64,000 bases of DNA from Pseudanabaena sp. BC1403 (GTDB lineage: Bacteria > Cyanobacteriota > Cyanobacteriia > Pseudanabaenales > Pseudanabaenaceae): assembly GCF_002914585.1 (NCBI RefSeq), contig NZ_PDDM01000002.1, positions 248,001 to 312,000 on the forward strand, in the 5' to 3' direction. Of this stretch, positions 41,312 to 49,362 are shown piece after piece (within the stretch, counting starts at the first letter, position 1; each line of letters opens with the position of its first letter). Below the pieces are notes generated by a model. The model ran no database searches. It was not told where the DNA came from and saw only the letters and a list, made by a program, of their open reading frames with translations. The position numbers were made by a program, and so were the translations under genes.

Positions 41312-41947
41312 ATGAGTGAATTTCTAGTCCAACTTCAAACCACGTTTCCAAATCCGTGGTTTAACTACAGTGTGATCGTAATTCTGTATGTTTCTATTGT
41401 GCTTTCTTTTGGCTATATCAGATCGCGGTTTATCCTTAACGGTAAGATGCCTCAGGCAGTCGTAGATTTTCCAATCTATGAGACTACACCAGAAGAATTT
41501 AATTCTCTAAGACAAAAGTTTGACGAATTTTTTCGAGATGGAATAGAAAATGGAAGGAGCGAGATAAGCTTTACGGTCAAACAGCTTAGCTGTATTATTT
41601 GCGGCGGAATTACTCCTGTCAAAGGATCTGGTGGAACTCGTCCGGGTCCTGTCTATTATGAAATTGACAATCACAAGCTAATTGAGAGGAGATTATCGTA
41701 TCCTTATTCGGGTTGTGGAGGTTATCAAATTAGCACAAGTATTATTGAATTTGCAGGGAATATGTGTTGCATCGAATTAATGCCAAAGGATGATGATAGT
41801 TTCCCAAGTATTTCTCGATTAGATCGATTTAGCCCTTTTGCGATCCTATGTAATGGCTGTAATGGCGATCGCAAGAAAATAGAGCAGTTTGCTAAAAAAA
41901 TCACACTTGTTGAAATTGTAGACGATAAAATTGTGATGAGAATTTGA
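41312..41947 (+). CDS. Membrane-anchored Cys-rich hypothetical protein
   Basis: A 211-residue protein with one N-terminal membrane helix (about 17-36: YSVIVILYVSIVLSFGYI). The soluble part contains two cysteine groups, LSCIICGGITPVKGSGGTRPGP and ILCNGCNGDRK, and single Cys in SGCGG and MCCIEL. The CxxC pairs suggest a zinc ribbon or redox-active disulfide. I recognise no family. Single gene, followed by the structured repeat at 41974. Confidence 0.65.
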   Translation: MSEFLVQLQTTFPNPWFNYSVIVILYVSIVLSFGYIRSRFILNGKMPQAVVDFPIYETTPEEFNSLRQKFDEFFRDGIENGRSEISFTVKQLSCIICGGITPVKGSGGTRPGPVYYEIDNHKLIERRLSYPYSGCGGYQISTSIIEFAGNMCCIELMPKDDDSFPSISRLDRFSPFAILCNGCNGDRKKIEQFAKKITLVEIVDDKIVMRI

Positions 41948-41973
41948 AGTCTTGTGGAAGCTGTCAAAATTAT

Positions 41974-42110
41974 GGCTTACGCAAATAAGCCAAGAACTCA
42001 AGTTCTTGGCTAAAAGCTCAAGTCCACTGAAGTGGACTAAATAATACTTTCAAGCAACCCGTTTCAAAGGGTTTGAGCTTTTAGCCTGCACTTGAGTGCA
42101 GGGCTACTGC
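41974..42110. repeat. Structured repeat family, copy 2
   Basis: Starts GGCTTACGCAAAT, and the same hairpin order as 38180-38325 follows: AGAACTCAAGTTCT, TCCACTGAAGTGGA, CCCGTTTCAAAGGG, TGCACTTGAGTGCA. The right end is degraded and touches the stop of the next minus-strand gene. Confidence 0.75.
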
Positions 42111-42490
42111 TGTAAACTGGCGATCGCCTTTTGCATTAGCTCTTTAATAAACGGCACATCTTGCTGGATCAACTCCCATAAAGTATTGAGATCTACTTCT
42201 AAATATCCAAACATCAAGCTATCCCCAACACTAGTCAAACGTCGCCAATTAATTTGGGGATACTGATCCATAAAACTAATTGGCAACCGCTTCGCAGTTG
42301 CACCGATCAGACCGATCGCCCTTTCTACAGCAAAAATTGTTTTTTGATCGCAACTAAACTGCATAAAATCTATCTCGGATACAAATAACTCCGTAGCAGC
42401 GATCGCTTCTAAAATGTCATGTATTTGAACTTCCAGTCGATGATTATTATTCTCGATTTCCACAGGAATACTCACTTTACTTGTATTCAT
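42104..42490 (-). CDS. HepT-like (DUF86) protein lacking the RNase motif
   Basis: A 128-residue helical protein of the DUF86/HepT family: HDILEAIAATELFVSEIDFMQF, then AVERAIGLIGATAKRLPISF, PQINWRRLTSVGD, GYLEVDLNTLWELIQQDVPFIKELM. In active HepT toxins the segment R-x4-H-x-Y carries catalysis; here it reads GDSLMFGY, with Arg and His both replaced. No MntA-type nucleotidyltransferase antitoxin gene is adjacent. It may be a non-toxic remnant or a repurposed protein. Confidence 0.75.
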   Translation of the reverse strand: MNTSKVSIPVEIENNNHRLEVQIHDILEAIAATELFVSEIDFMQFSCDQKTIFAVERAIGLIGATAKRLPISFMDQYPQINWRRLTSVGDSLMFGYLEVDLNTLWELIQQDVPFIKELMQKAIASLQQ

Positions 42491-42543
42491 TAGCTTTTTT
42501 CCATATATTGAGAACTAGGGAGCCTTGTTAAACGCCGCTTGTA

Positions 42544-43320
42544 CTATACATCTCGAAAGTTTACAATGTTACCAATAACTGCGATCGCAGGAGGGGCGAA
42601 GTTACTTTCTTGCACAAGCTTAACAATATTACCCAAACAGCCAATTAATTCTGACTGATCAGCGCGTGTTCCTTGGCGAATTAAAGCTACAGGTGTGGAT
42701 TCAGGCAAGCCAGCTGCGATGACTTTAGGGACAATTTCGCCTAAATTATGCAATCCCATGTAAACCACAATTGTTTCGGCAGCTTGGGCGATCGCCGTCC
42801 AATTGATCTGTGGTCGATATTTTCCAGCTGACTCATGCCCAGTCACAAAAATTACCGACGAACTAAAATCGCGATGGGTAAGCGGAATTCCTGCATAGGC
42901 AGGTGCGGCAATCCCTGACGTAATCCCTGGAACAACCTCAACCGCAATCCCAGCCGATCGCAAATCGGCAAGCTCTTCACCACCACGCCCAAAGATAAAC
43001 GGATCGCCACCTTTTAAGCGCACCACGATCGCATGTTTTTGCGCCTTCTCGATCAATAACTGCGTAGTCTCCTCTTGCAATAGCGAATGATTTCCGCGCC
43101 GCTTACCTGCATGGATTTTTTCTGCGATCGGGTTAATCATGGCAATGATTTCATCACTAACCAAAGCATCGTAAAGCACTACATCACAAGTTTCCAACAA
43201 GGATTTGCCCTTAAGTGTCATCAATCCTGCATCACCAGGCCCAGCACCAACTAAATAAACCTTACCTAAAAACCGCTCTAAGGCAGGTTGAATAACTTCT
43301 TGTAAATCTGTATTTGTCAT
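42544..43320 (-). CDS. cobA: Uroporphyrinogen-III C-methyltransferase
   Basis: SAM-dependent methylase that turns uroporphyrinogen III into precorrin-2 for sirohaem and cobalamin synthesis. The 258-residue sequence begins with VYLVGAGPGDAGLMTLKG and carries VLYDALVSDEI, VVRLKGGDPFIFGRGGEE, VVPGITSGIAAPAYAGIPLTHR, and VVYMGLHNL. It is a stand-alone CobA without a HemD or CysG fusion. No neighbouring tetrapyrrole gene is visible. The call is firm. Confidence 0.93.
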   Translation of the reverse strand: MTNTDLQEVIQPALERFLGKVYLVGAGPGDAGLMTLKGKSLLETCDVVLYDALVSDEIIAMINPIAEKIHAGKRRGNHSLLQEETTQLLIEKAQKHAIVVRLKGGDPFIFGRGGEELADLRSAGIAVEVVPGITSGIAAPAYAGIPLTHRDFSSSVIFVTGHESAGKYRPQINWTAIAQAAETIVVYMGLHNLGEIVPKVIAAGLPESTPVALIRQGTRADQSELIGCLGNIVKLVQESNFAPPAIAVIGNIVNFRDV

Positions 43321-43647
43321 TCGTTATCAAAACTTTAATCAAAACTTGAGTATCTAAGCCAAATATTGCAAGGCGATCGCATCTTCATTTTCCTCATGTA
43401 TTCTATTTGTTATAGCAATTTATTGAGATTTTCAATTTGTCTCAGACAAATAGGAGAGCTCGGGATTAGCAAAGCTTTTTGTCGCAAATCCTGATTGTTA
43501 AAAATGTTGAGACGCAGCCATCTTGTCAAGCCAAATCAAGGAGAACAAAAGAACACTCACAGAATTAATTGATGAATTTAATTCAAAGGGTATGTCTAAC
43601 AATCTTCTTGAGCTGTAACGAGTACAACGAATCAAAATGAGGCAGGC
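43321..43647. other. Intergenic region between cobA and the first pentapeptide gene
   Basis: No coding sequence or strong hairpin seen. It should hold the two divergent promoters. GAGGCAGGC just before the GTG at 43648 gives a weak ribosome-binding site. Confidence 0.4.
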
Positions 43648-44850
43648 GTGAATCTTACCGACTTTACCAAAGCAAATCTTACCAAATCAAGCCTAGAAGG
43701 AATCAACCTCAAGGGAGCAGATCTCAAGCGCGTTAATCTTAGTAACGCCAAGCTTGCAGACTCGATGCTTTCCAAAGCAAATCTCACTGGCGCATTTCTT
43801 CATCGAGCTGATCTCAACCGAGCCAATCTAGTCGAAGCAAATTTAACTGAAGCAAATCTTACATCCGCCTTCTTAATCAAGGCGGATCTACAAAGAGCCT
43901 GTCTCAATGAAGCTTATCTAGTTGCTGCCAATCTCAATTCAGCAAATTTAACTAGCGCATCTTTGATTAACGCCGATCTTAGTCTTGCCACCCTCACAGG
44001 AGCCTGTCTCAATGGTGCAAATCTCAGTCGAGCCAAGCTAAATGGCACATTTTTTATTGAGTCGAATTTACTGGGAGCCGATCTCAGTGATGCCGATTTT
44101 ACTGGGGCACTGATGATCAAGGCGAATCTCAGTGGGGCAAATCTTAGTCAAGCTTGCTTGATGAACGTTGATTTGACAGAAGCCAATCTCACAGGGGCAG
44201 AATTGCACGGAGTTGATCTTAGTGGCGCAATCTTAAATGCAGCAAATCTCAATGCCGTTGATCTTGTCTATGCCAATTTGAGCGGTGGTTCACTTAGTCG
44301 CGCTAACTTGGGCTGGGCAAATTTACTTGGGGCAAACTTAGAAAAAGCTAATTTAGTTGGATCTGATCTGAGTTGGGCAAATTTGAACGAATCCAACCTA
44401 GCCGAAGCAGATTTGAGTTGGACAAATCTGACGGGTGCATTTTTGATGAAATCCGATCTCAATGGCGCGAACCTGAACGGGGTGAATCTATCTAATGCCA
44501 ATCTTAGCGGTGCAAATTTGAGTGGTGCAAATTTGATGGGCGCGAATTTAAGTGGAGCTGATTTAAGTAATGTTGACCTACGAGGAGCTTATTTGATCCG
44601 CACCAATTTACATAATGCAATTTTAAACGAAGCTAATTTGACTGGTGCAAATCTAGATGAAGCAGTATTAAACGGAGCTAGTTTAAATCGTGCCAATCTC
44701 AATCGGGCCAATCTTACTAGAGCAAGTTTAACAGGTGCAAACTTGAAAGGAGCTTTTATGTTGTGGACAAACTTAAGAGGGGCTTTTATGTTGTGGACAA
44801 ATTTGGATGGCGCAAATATGACAGGCGCAATTTTGCCTACAGACAAATAA
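43648..44850 (+). CDS. Pentapeptide-repeat protein, 400 residues
   Basis: Almost the whole protein is A(D/N)LxX pentapeptide repeats (about 75 units), which fold as a right-handed quadrilateral beta-helix. It starts with a GTG (NLTDFTKANLTKSSLEG). No signal peptide, kinase or DNA-gyrase-protecting cap features are visible. The last units contain two near-identical GAFMLWTNLRGAFMLWTNL copies, a recent internal duplication. A second pentapeptide gene follows by 64 bp in the same direction. Cyanobacteria have many such proteins; function unknown. Confidence 0.85.
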   Translation: MNLTDFTKANLTKSSLEGINLKGADLKRVNLSNAKLADSMLSKANLTGAFLHRADLNRANLVEANLTEANLTSAFLIKADLQRACLNEAYLVAANLNSANLTSASLINADLSLATLTGACLNGANLSRAKLNGTFFIESNLLGADLSDADFTGALMIKANLSGANLSQACLMNVDLTEANLTGAELHGVDLSGAILNAANLNAVDLVYANLSGGSLSRANLGWANLLGANLEKANLVGSDLSWANLNESNLAEADLSWTNLTGAFLMKSDLNGANLNGVNLSNANLSGANLSGANLMGANLSGADLSNVDLRGAYLIRTNLHNAILNEANLTGANLDEAVLNGASLNRANLNRANLTRASLTGANLKGAFMLWTNLRGAFMLWTNLDGANMTGAILPTDK

Positions 44851-44914
44851 AAACTCTATAGGAACCCGCTTTGCAAGTTCCGATTAGATAGCAAAAATAT
44901 GGTGTGAAAGAGTA

Positions 44915-45811
44915 ATGAAAGCTAGAGAACTAGTCGATCGCTTTAACCAAGGCTTTCGAGATTTTAGTGATACAGATCTTAGTCGTGAAAATCTCACTGG
45001 TATGGGCTTGACCGCGATCAATCTGGCTAATGCCAATCTGAGCGAAGCAAACCTATCTTGCTCCACTTTAAATGAAGCAAATTTATATGGTGCAAAGCTA
45101 AATACGACCATCCTATACCGCGCTAGTCTCAGTGATGCAAATCTCTGTGATGCAGATCTAAATGGTGCTAGTCTGGTTAAGGCTGATTTGCATGGTGCTA
45201 GGTTAGAACGAGCAAATCTAAGAGATGCTGACTTAACTGGCGCAAATCTTAATGCGGTGAGTCTTGCCAACTCTGACTTGACGGGAGCCAATTTAAGTTG
45301 TGTGTCTCTAGTCGGAGCCAACCTAGAGGGAGCAAATCTCGCAGAAGCATTTTTGAAAGGAGCAAACTTAGATGGCGCAAAACTAAATGGAGCTAATCTT
45401 GAAGGTGCTAACTTAAGTGGGGCGAGTTTTAGTGAAGCGAATCTTAGTTATGCAAATCTCACTGCATCTGATCTTTCTCATGCAAATTTATATGCAGCCA
45501 ATCTTAGCGATGCCTTATTATCAAAAGCTGATCTAAGTGGGGCAAACCTAAGTAATGCCAATCTTAATGATGCCAATCTAAAAGAAGCCGATCTTAATGG
45601 CACATTTCTAGTTGATGCTCAGCTAGGTCGGGCATGTCTAGATGGTGCAAATCTTAGTAAATCCAATTGCTACAAAGCTAATTTTAAAGGTGCATTTTTA
45701 CTAAGAACAAATCTAAATGGGGCAAATTTGAATTGCACAGATTTCTCCAATGCTTCTCTGCAACCAGTCGATCAAGAGGCGGATCGCAATCCAGAGTGCG
45801 TGACTGATTAG
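44915..45811 (+). CDS. Pentapeptide-repeat protein, 298 residues
   Basis: A short non-repeat start (MKARELVDRFNQGFRDFSDTDL) of the type seen in many cyanobacterial pentapeptide proteins, then about 52 A(D/N)LxX repeats ending NCTDFSNASLQP and a polar tail. No other domain. It probably forms a transcription unit with the preceding gene; the two proteins are similar in repeat style but not tandem copies of one gene. Function unknown. Confidence 0.85.
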   Translation: MKARELVDRFNQGFRDFSDTDLSRENLTGMGLTAINLANANLSEANLSCSTLNEANLYGAKLNTTILYRASLSDANLCDADLNGASLVKADLHGARLERANLRDADLTGANLNAVSLANSDLTGANLSCVSLVGANLEGANLAEAFLKGANLDGAKLNGANLEGANLSGASFSEANLSYANLTASDLSHANLYAANLSDALLSKADLSGANLSNANLNDANLKEADLNGTFLVDAQLGRACLDGANLSKSNCYKANFKGAFLLRTNLNGANLNCTDFSNASLQPVDQEADRNPECVTD

Positions 45812-45822
45812 AACCGTTAGTA

Positions 45823-45864
45823 TAGCAATTTTCACATGAGCATATGCTCATGTGAAAATTGCTA
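45823..45864 (+). terminator. 42-bp perfect palindrome after the pentapeptide genes
   Basis: TAGCAATTTTCACATGAGCA and its exact complement meet without a spacer. It lies 12 bp after the stop codon. There is no long T run, so the terminator role is inferred. Confidence 0.6.
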
Positions 45865-45897
45865 AGTAGCTAGACATAAGTAACCTTAAAATCGAGA

Positions 45898-45976
45898 ATC
45901 ATATCCCGCCAGCGTAGCTGGCAGGATATGATCTGGTTTTGGGTTTTGAGTATGATTAGCTTCTTTAATCATACTC
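45898..45976. repeat. Two consecutive hairpins upstream of pyrH
   Basis: 45898-45932 has a 16-bp stem (one mismatch) with a GTA loop. 45948-45976 has an 11-bp stem GAGTATGATTA / TAATCATACTC. Between them is GGTTTTGGGTTTT. Both lie in the gap before pyrH. Confidence 0.65.
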
Positions 45977-46134
45977 ATTGAGGTTTTTGAGGTTTCAGTT
46001 TGCTGTAGGTAAACTGTTGCTGTAAGTTACGCCATTTGCCGTAGAAACTGTAATGGTATGTAGGTACGTCTTGTCTAGAGAGAGAAAACAATAAAAAGCG
46101 ATCGCGCTTGAAAATAATCAGTTAGGAATGAAAC

Positions 46135-46917
46135 ATGAACGTAACTACAAAAGAAATTGCAAAAGAAACAAAAAGTGAATCTAAAATCCCGAAATATAAA
46201 CGCATTTTACTAAAGCTCAGTGGCGAAGCACTCATGGGCGATCGCAGCTTTGGGATTGATCCTGAAGTCGTCCAAGATATTGCCTTACAAGTTGCCGAAA
46301 TTGTTAAAGATGGGACTGAGGTAGCGATCGTCGTTGGTGGTGGTAATATTTTTCGCGGTATTAACGGTGCTGACAAAGGTATGGATCGAGCCACGGCTGA
46401 TTATATTGGCATGATTGCTACCGTGATGAACGCACTGACTTTACAAGATGCTTTTGAGCATCTGGATGAACCGATTCAGACAAGAGTTATGTCAGCGATC
46501 GCTATGCAAGAGATCGCTGAACCATATATCCGCCGTCGTGCCATTCGCCACCTTGAAAATAATCGGGTGGTTATTTTTGGCGCAGGCTCAGGTAATCCCT
46601 ATTTCACCACTGATACGACTGCGGCTTTGCGTGGAGCCGAGATTAATGCTGAAGTGATCCTGAAAGCAACTAAAGTTGATGGCATTTATGACAGTGATCC
46701 GAAGAAAAATCCTGATGCAAAACGTTTTCAAACTGTTAGTTTCGACCATGCGCTAATCCATGATTTACGGGTAATGGATGCTACTGCCTTTGCGTTATGC
46801 AAAGAAAATGGTATTCCAATTATTGTGTTCGATCTCGGTGTTACAGGTAACATTCGTCGCGTCATCATGGGAGAATCGATTGGTACTTATGTTGGAGGCT
46901 CTTGTGAAATTAACTGA
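46135..46917 (+). CDS. pyrH: UMP kinase
   Basis: Bacterial hexameric UMP kinase, which makes UDP for pyrimidine nucleotide synthesis. After a 20-residue polar N-terminus come [86 protein letters not shown], and the final ESIGTYVGG. 260 residues, typical length plus the short extension. It overlaps frr by 14 bp, the classic pyrH-frr pair. Confidence 0.96.
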   Translation: MNVTTKEIAKETKSESKIPKYKRILLKLSGEALMGDRSFGIDPEVVQDIALQVAEIVKDGTEVAIVVGGGNIFRGINGADKGMDRATADYIGMIATVMNALTLQDAFEHLDEPIQTRVMSAIAMQEIAEPYIRRRAIRHLENNRVVIFGAGSGNPYFTTDTTAALRGAEINAEVILKATKVDGIYDSDPKKNPDAKRFQTVSFDHALIHDLRVMDATAFALCKENGIPIIVFDLGVTGNIRRVIMGESIGTYVGGSCEIN

Positions 46918-47452
46918 TGTTGAGGCGCGAATGCAGAAAGCTGTAGAAGCGACCCAGCACAATTTTAATAGTGTGCGAACGGGGCGTGCTAATGCTTCGC
47001 TATTGGATCGGATTACGGTGGAATATTATGGGGCAGAGACTCACCTCAAGGCTTTGGCAAATATTTCCTCCCCTGATGCTACGACATTAATGATTCAGCC
47101 TTTTGATCGCAGTAGTATGCGAGCAATTGAGAAGGCAATCTCTGAGTCGGATATTGGGCTAACCCCAAACAACGATGGCAGCAGTATTCGTCTAAATATT
47201 CCGCCATTAACTACCGATCGCCGTAAGGAGTTGGTAAAAATGGTTTCTAAACTTGCAGAAGAGGGCAAGGTCGCAGTGCGTAATGTGCGTCGTGATGCGA
47301 TCGACTCATTGCGGAAGCTAGAAAAGGCAAAAGAAATTTCTGAAGATGATTCTAAAAGCCAACAAGAACAAGTAGATAAGTTAACGGATAAGTTCGTTAA
47401 AAATATCGATAAGGTTACAGCCGAAAAAGAAAAAGAAATTTCCACAATCTAA
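46904..47452 (+). CDS. frr: Ribosome recycling factor
   Basis: RRF splits post-termination ribosomes together with EF-G. The 182-residue protein starts at GTG 46904 (reads as [18 protein letters not shown]), decided by GGAGG 5 bp upstream and by the family's usual N-terminus; longer in-frame starts inside pyrH are rejected. Signatures: [66 protein letters not shown]. Translationally coupled to pyrH. Confidence 0.96.
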   Translation: MKLTDVEARMQKAVEATQHNFNSVRTGRANASLLDRITVEYYGAETHLKALANISSPDATTLMIQPFDRSSMRAIEKAISESDIGLTPNNDGSSIRLNIPPLTTDRRKELVKMVSKLAEEGKVAVRNVRRDAIDSLRKLEKAKEISEDDSKSQQEQVDKLTDKFVKNIDKVTAEKEKEISTI

Positions 47453-47491
47453 AAACAAAAAGAAGCACCCAAAGGGTGCTTCTTTTTGTTT
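47453..47491. terminator. Bidirectional terminator between frr and petA
   Basis: An 18-bp perfect stem (AAACAAAAAGAAGCACCC and its complement) with an AAA loop between converging genes. Confidence 0.9.
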
Positions 47492-47508
47492 GATGCAACA
47501 AGGAGCTT

Positions 47509-48492
47509 TTAGAAATTCATTTCTGCTGCTTGGACTTTTTCGACTTGCTTCTTCTTCAGTACCAACAAAATTTGGGTAACGATGACAGAAGCAAAGAATG
47601 CTAGCAACCACTGAATGCGGCGAGGATCTTGCAGGACGATTTCGCCATCATGCTGACCAAAGCCACCAACATTGGGGTTTGTGGTTAGAGGAGAACCAAC
47701 CCTAACATCACTACCAGGTTCCACAACTAGTTCAGCACCAGCAGGAACCTTCTCAACAGCAATGCTGCCATCAGTAGTTTGGATCGAAATTTCATAACCA
47801 CCGTAGACACCTTCATCTTCATTTGGTGCGATCGGGCTAATTTGAGTAACTAGACCAGAAACCGAAGAGTTATATTCGTTGTTATTGCTCTTTTCGCCAG
47901 TAGGATAAACCTGTCCACGACCACGGTTTCCACCAGCGCTTACTGAATATTTCAAGAAGTGAATGTTCTTATCTTTAGCAGGATCAGGAGCAAGAACGGG
48001 GAAAACAATTTCTGAATAATCATCACCAGAGACTGGCCCAACTAGGACGATATTTTCTTGGGTATCGCTGTAAGGTTGGTAATATGTGTCCTTGACTTTT
48101 TCCTTAAGCTCTTCAGACAAGCGATCTTCAGGAGCAATTTTGAAACCTTCAGGCAATACTAAAACTGCACCAACATTCAAACCTGTTTTGCTACCATCAG
48201 CACTTACTTGTTGTTTGGTGTGGTCGTAAGGCAGTTTGACAACAGCTTCAAATACAGTGTCGGGAAGAACAGCTTGAGGTAGTTCTAATTCAATCCCTTT
48301 TTGAGCTAGGTGACAGTTAGCGCAAACAATACGACCAGTGGCTTCGCGAGGATTTTTATAAGCTTCTTGGGCAAAATAAGGATAGGCAAGAGCAGATTCG
48401 GTATTCAGCCCAAATAGTAAAGTTAAACTTGTGAGGATACAAAGACTGACTCCCACAATCAAACGGTTGGCACGGAACAAAGCTTTTTTCAT
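47509..48492 (-). CDS. petA: Cytochrome f
   Basis: Haem c subunit of the thylakoid cytochrome b6f complex, passing electrons from the Rieske protein to plastocyanin or cytochrome c6. The start at 48492 gives a signal peptide (about 1-36) ending SALA before YPYFAQEAY, whose N-terminal Tyr is the axial haem ligand. The haem-binding motif is CANCH. A single C-terminal helix ([18 protein letters not shown]) anchors it, followed by [15 protein letters not shown]. 327 residues, normal. Downstream of petC in the usual petC-petA order. Confidence 0.96.
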   Translation of the reverse strand: MKKALFRANRLIVGVSLCILTSLTLLFGLNTESALAYPYFAQEAYKNPREATGRIVCANCHLAQKGIELELPQAVLPDTVFEAVVKLPYDHTKQQVSADGSKTGLNVGAVLVLPEGFKIAPEDRLSEELKEKVKDTYYQPYSDTQENIVLVGPVSGDDYSEIVFPVLAPDPAKDKNIHFLKYSVSAGGNRGRGQVYPTGEKSNNNEYNSSVSGLVTQISPIAPNEDEGVYGGYEISIQTTDGSIAVEKVPAGAELVVEPGSDVRVGSPLTTNPNVGGFGQHDGEIVLQDPRRIQWLLAFFASVIVTQILLVLKKKQVEKVQAAEMNF

Positions 48493-48531
48493 GTATAAGT
48501 TCAAATGTAATTCAAAGACCAATTTGGATAT

Positions 48532-48572
48532 GGTTTAGGATAGACGGCGCTCCGCGCCATCTATCCTAAACC
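48532..48572 (-). promoter_or_regulatory. Hairpin between petC and petA
   Basis: A 19-bp stem with one mismatch and a TCC loop, with the core GGCGCTCCGCGCC, sits in the petC-petA gap. As the two are usually co-transcribed, it may attenuate or protect mRNA rather than end transcription. Confidence 0.6.
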
Positions 48573-48579
48573 CTTTATT

Positions 48580-49119
48580 TTAAGACCACCAAGGCGCTTC
48601 GTTGGTGCGGAAGTCAGTTTCTGTCCAAGTGCTAAATTGCACAACATCATCGGAGACTGTGGCATGGGCAAGAGCGAGAGATAGTGGCGCAGGACCACGT
48701 ACAACTTTACCTTCAGCGTTGTACTGAGATCCATGGCAAGGACACATAAATTTGTTTTCGGCAACGTTCCAAGGTACAACGCAACCAAGGTGAGTACAAA
48801 CTGCATTTAGTCCATAAGAAGCAATTTCTTTGTTGTCGGTAACGACAATATAAGTGGGGTCGCCTTTGAGTCCTTGGGCAAGTACGCGATCGCCTGCTTG
48901 ATGACTAGCTAAGAAAGCCGAAGCAACCACATCATTACCAAGTGCATCTTTAGCTGCAACACCCCCGCCAGTACCGCCACGAGAAGGTGGTACAAAATAG
49001 GCGAGGAAAGGAACAGCCGCACCAAGGGTGGTTACTGCCGCAGCGCCCCCCAAAATTAAGTTCATAAACTGGCGACGACCCATGCTAGGGACATCGGCGG
49101 ATGTAGAAGCTTGACTCAT
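48580..49119 (-). CDS. petC: Rieske iron-sulfur protein of cytochrome b6f
   Basis: 2Fe-2S subunit of the b6f complex. The 179-residue protein starts at 49119 ([20 protein letters not shown]). A twin-arginine-like [11 protein letters not shown] precedes the single membrane anchor. The cluster motifs are CTHLGC and CPCHGSQY, with the family pair of extra cysteines and the PLSLALAHA segment. Normal length. First gene of petC-petA. Confidence 0.96.
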   Translation of the reverse strand: MSQASTSADVPSMGRRQFMNLILGGAAAVTTLGAAVPFLAYFVPPSRGGTGGGVAAKDALGNDVVASAFLASHQAGDRVLAQGLKGDPTYIVVTDNKEIASYGLNAVCTHLGCVVPWNVAENKFMCPCHGSQYNAEGKVVRGPAPLSLALAHATVSDDVVQFSTWTETDFRTNEAPWWS

Positions 49120-49290
49120 AAATTTGACTAATGGATTTGATTGAGAAATATTACGTTTTATATATCGCTTTCTACCATGATATCGACAATCTTTGGACAT
49201 CTCTCTAGTTGTTTTGCAACGAAATGTTAAGCATTGTAATTTTAGAGAATATTGTTAAGCTTAACGTCATTTCTGTTTAAGCGTTTTGGG

Positions 49291-49325
49291 TTGAGAGAGG
49301 TTACGCTTAGCGTAACCTCTCTCAA
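49291..49325. repeat. 17-bp inverted repeat in the petC-kinase divergent gap
   Basis: TTGAGAGAGGTTACGCT and its exact complement with a single central base, 38 bp before the kinase start and 170 bp upstream of petC. It lies in a promoter region, so it is unlikely to be a terminator of either gene. Confidence 0.7.
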
Positions 49326-49362
49326 AACTAGTTATAAATTTCCAGAGACATGATTTGCCCGT

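Noticed and set aside
43914-45321. Several minus-strand frames opposite the pentapeptide-repeat genes
   Set aside because: They are antisense translations of the 15-bp repeats (Leu/Arg/Phe/Ala-rich), not proteins.
43648-45811. Pentapeptide proteins as quinolone-resistance (Qnr/MfpA-like) proteins
   Set aside because: They lack the length and loop pattern of Qnr and are of the common cyanobacterial ADLxG type with unknown function.
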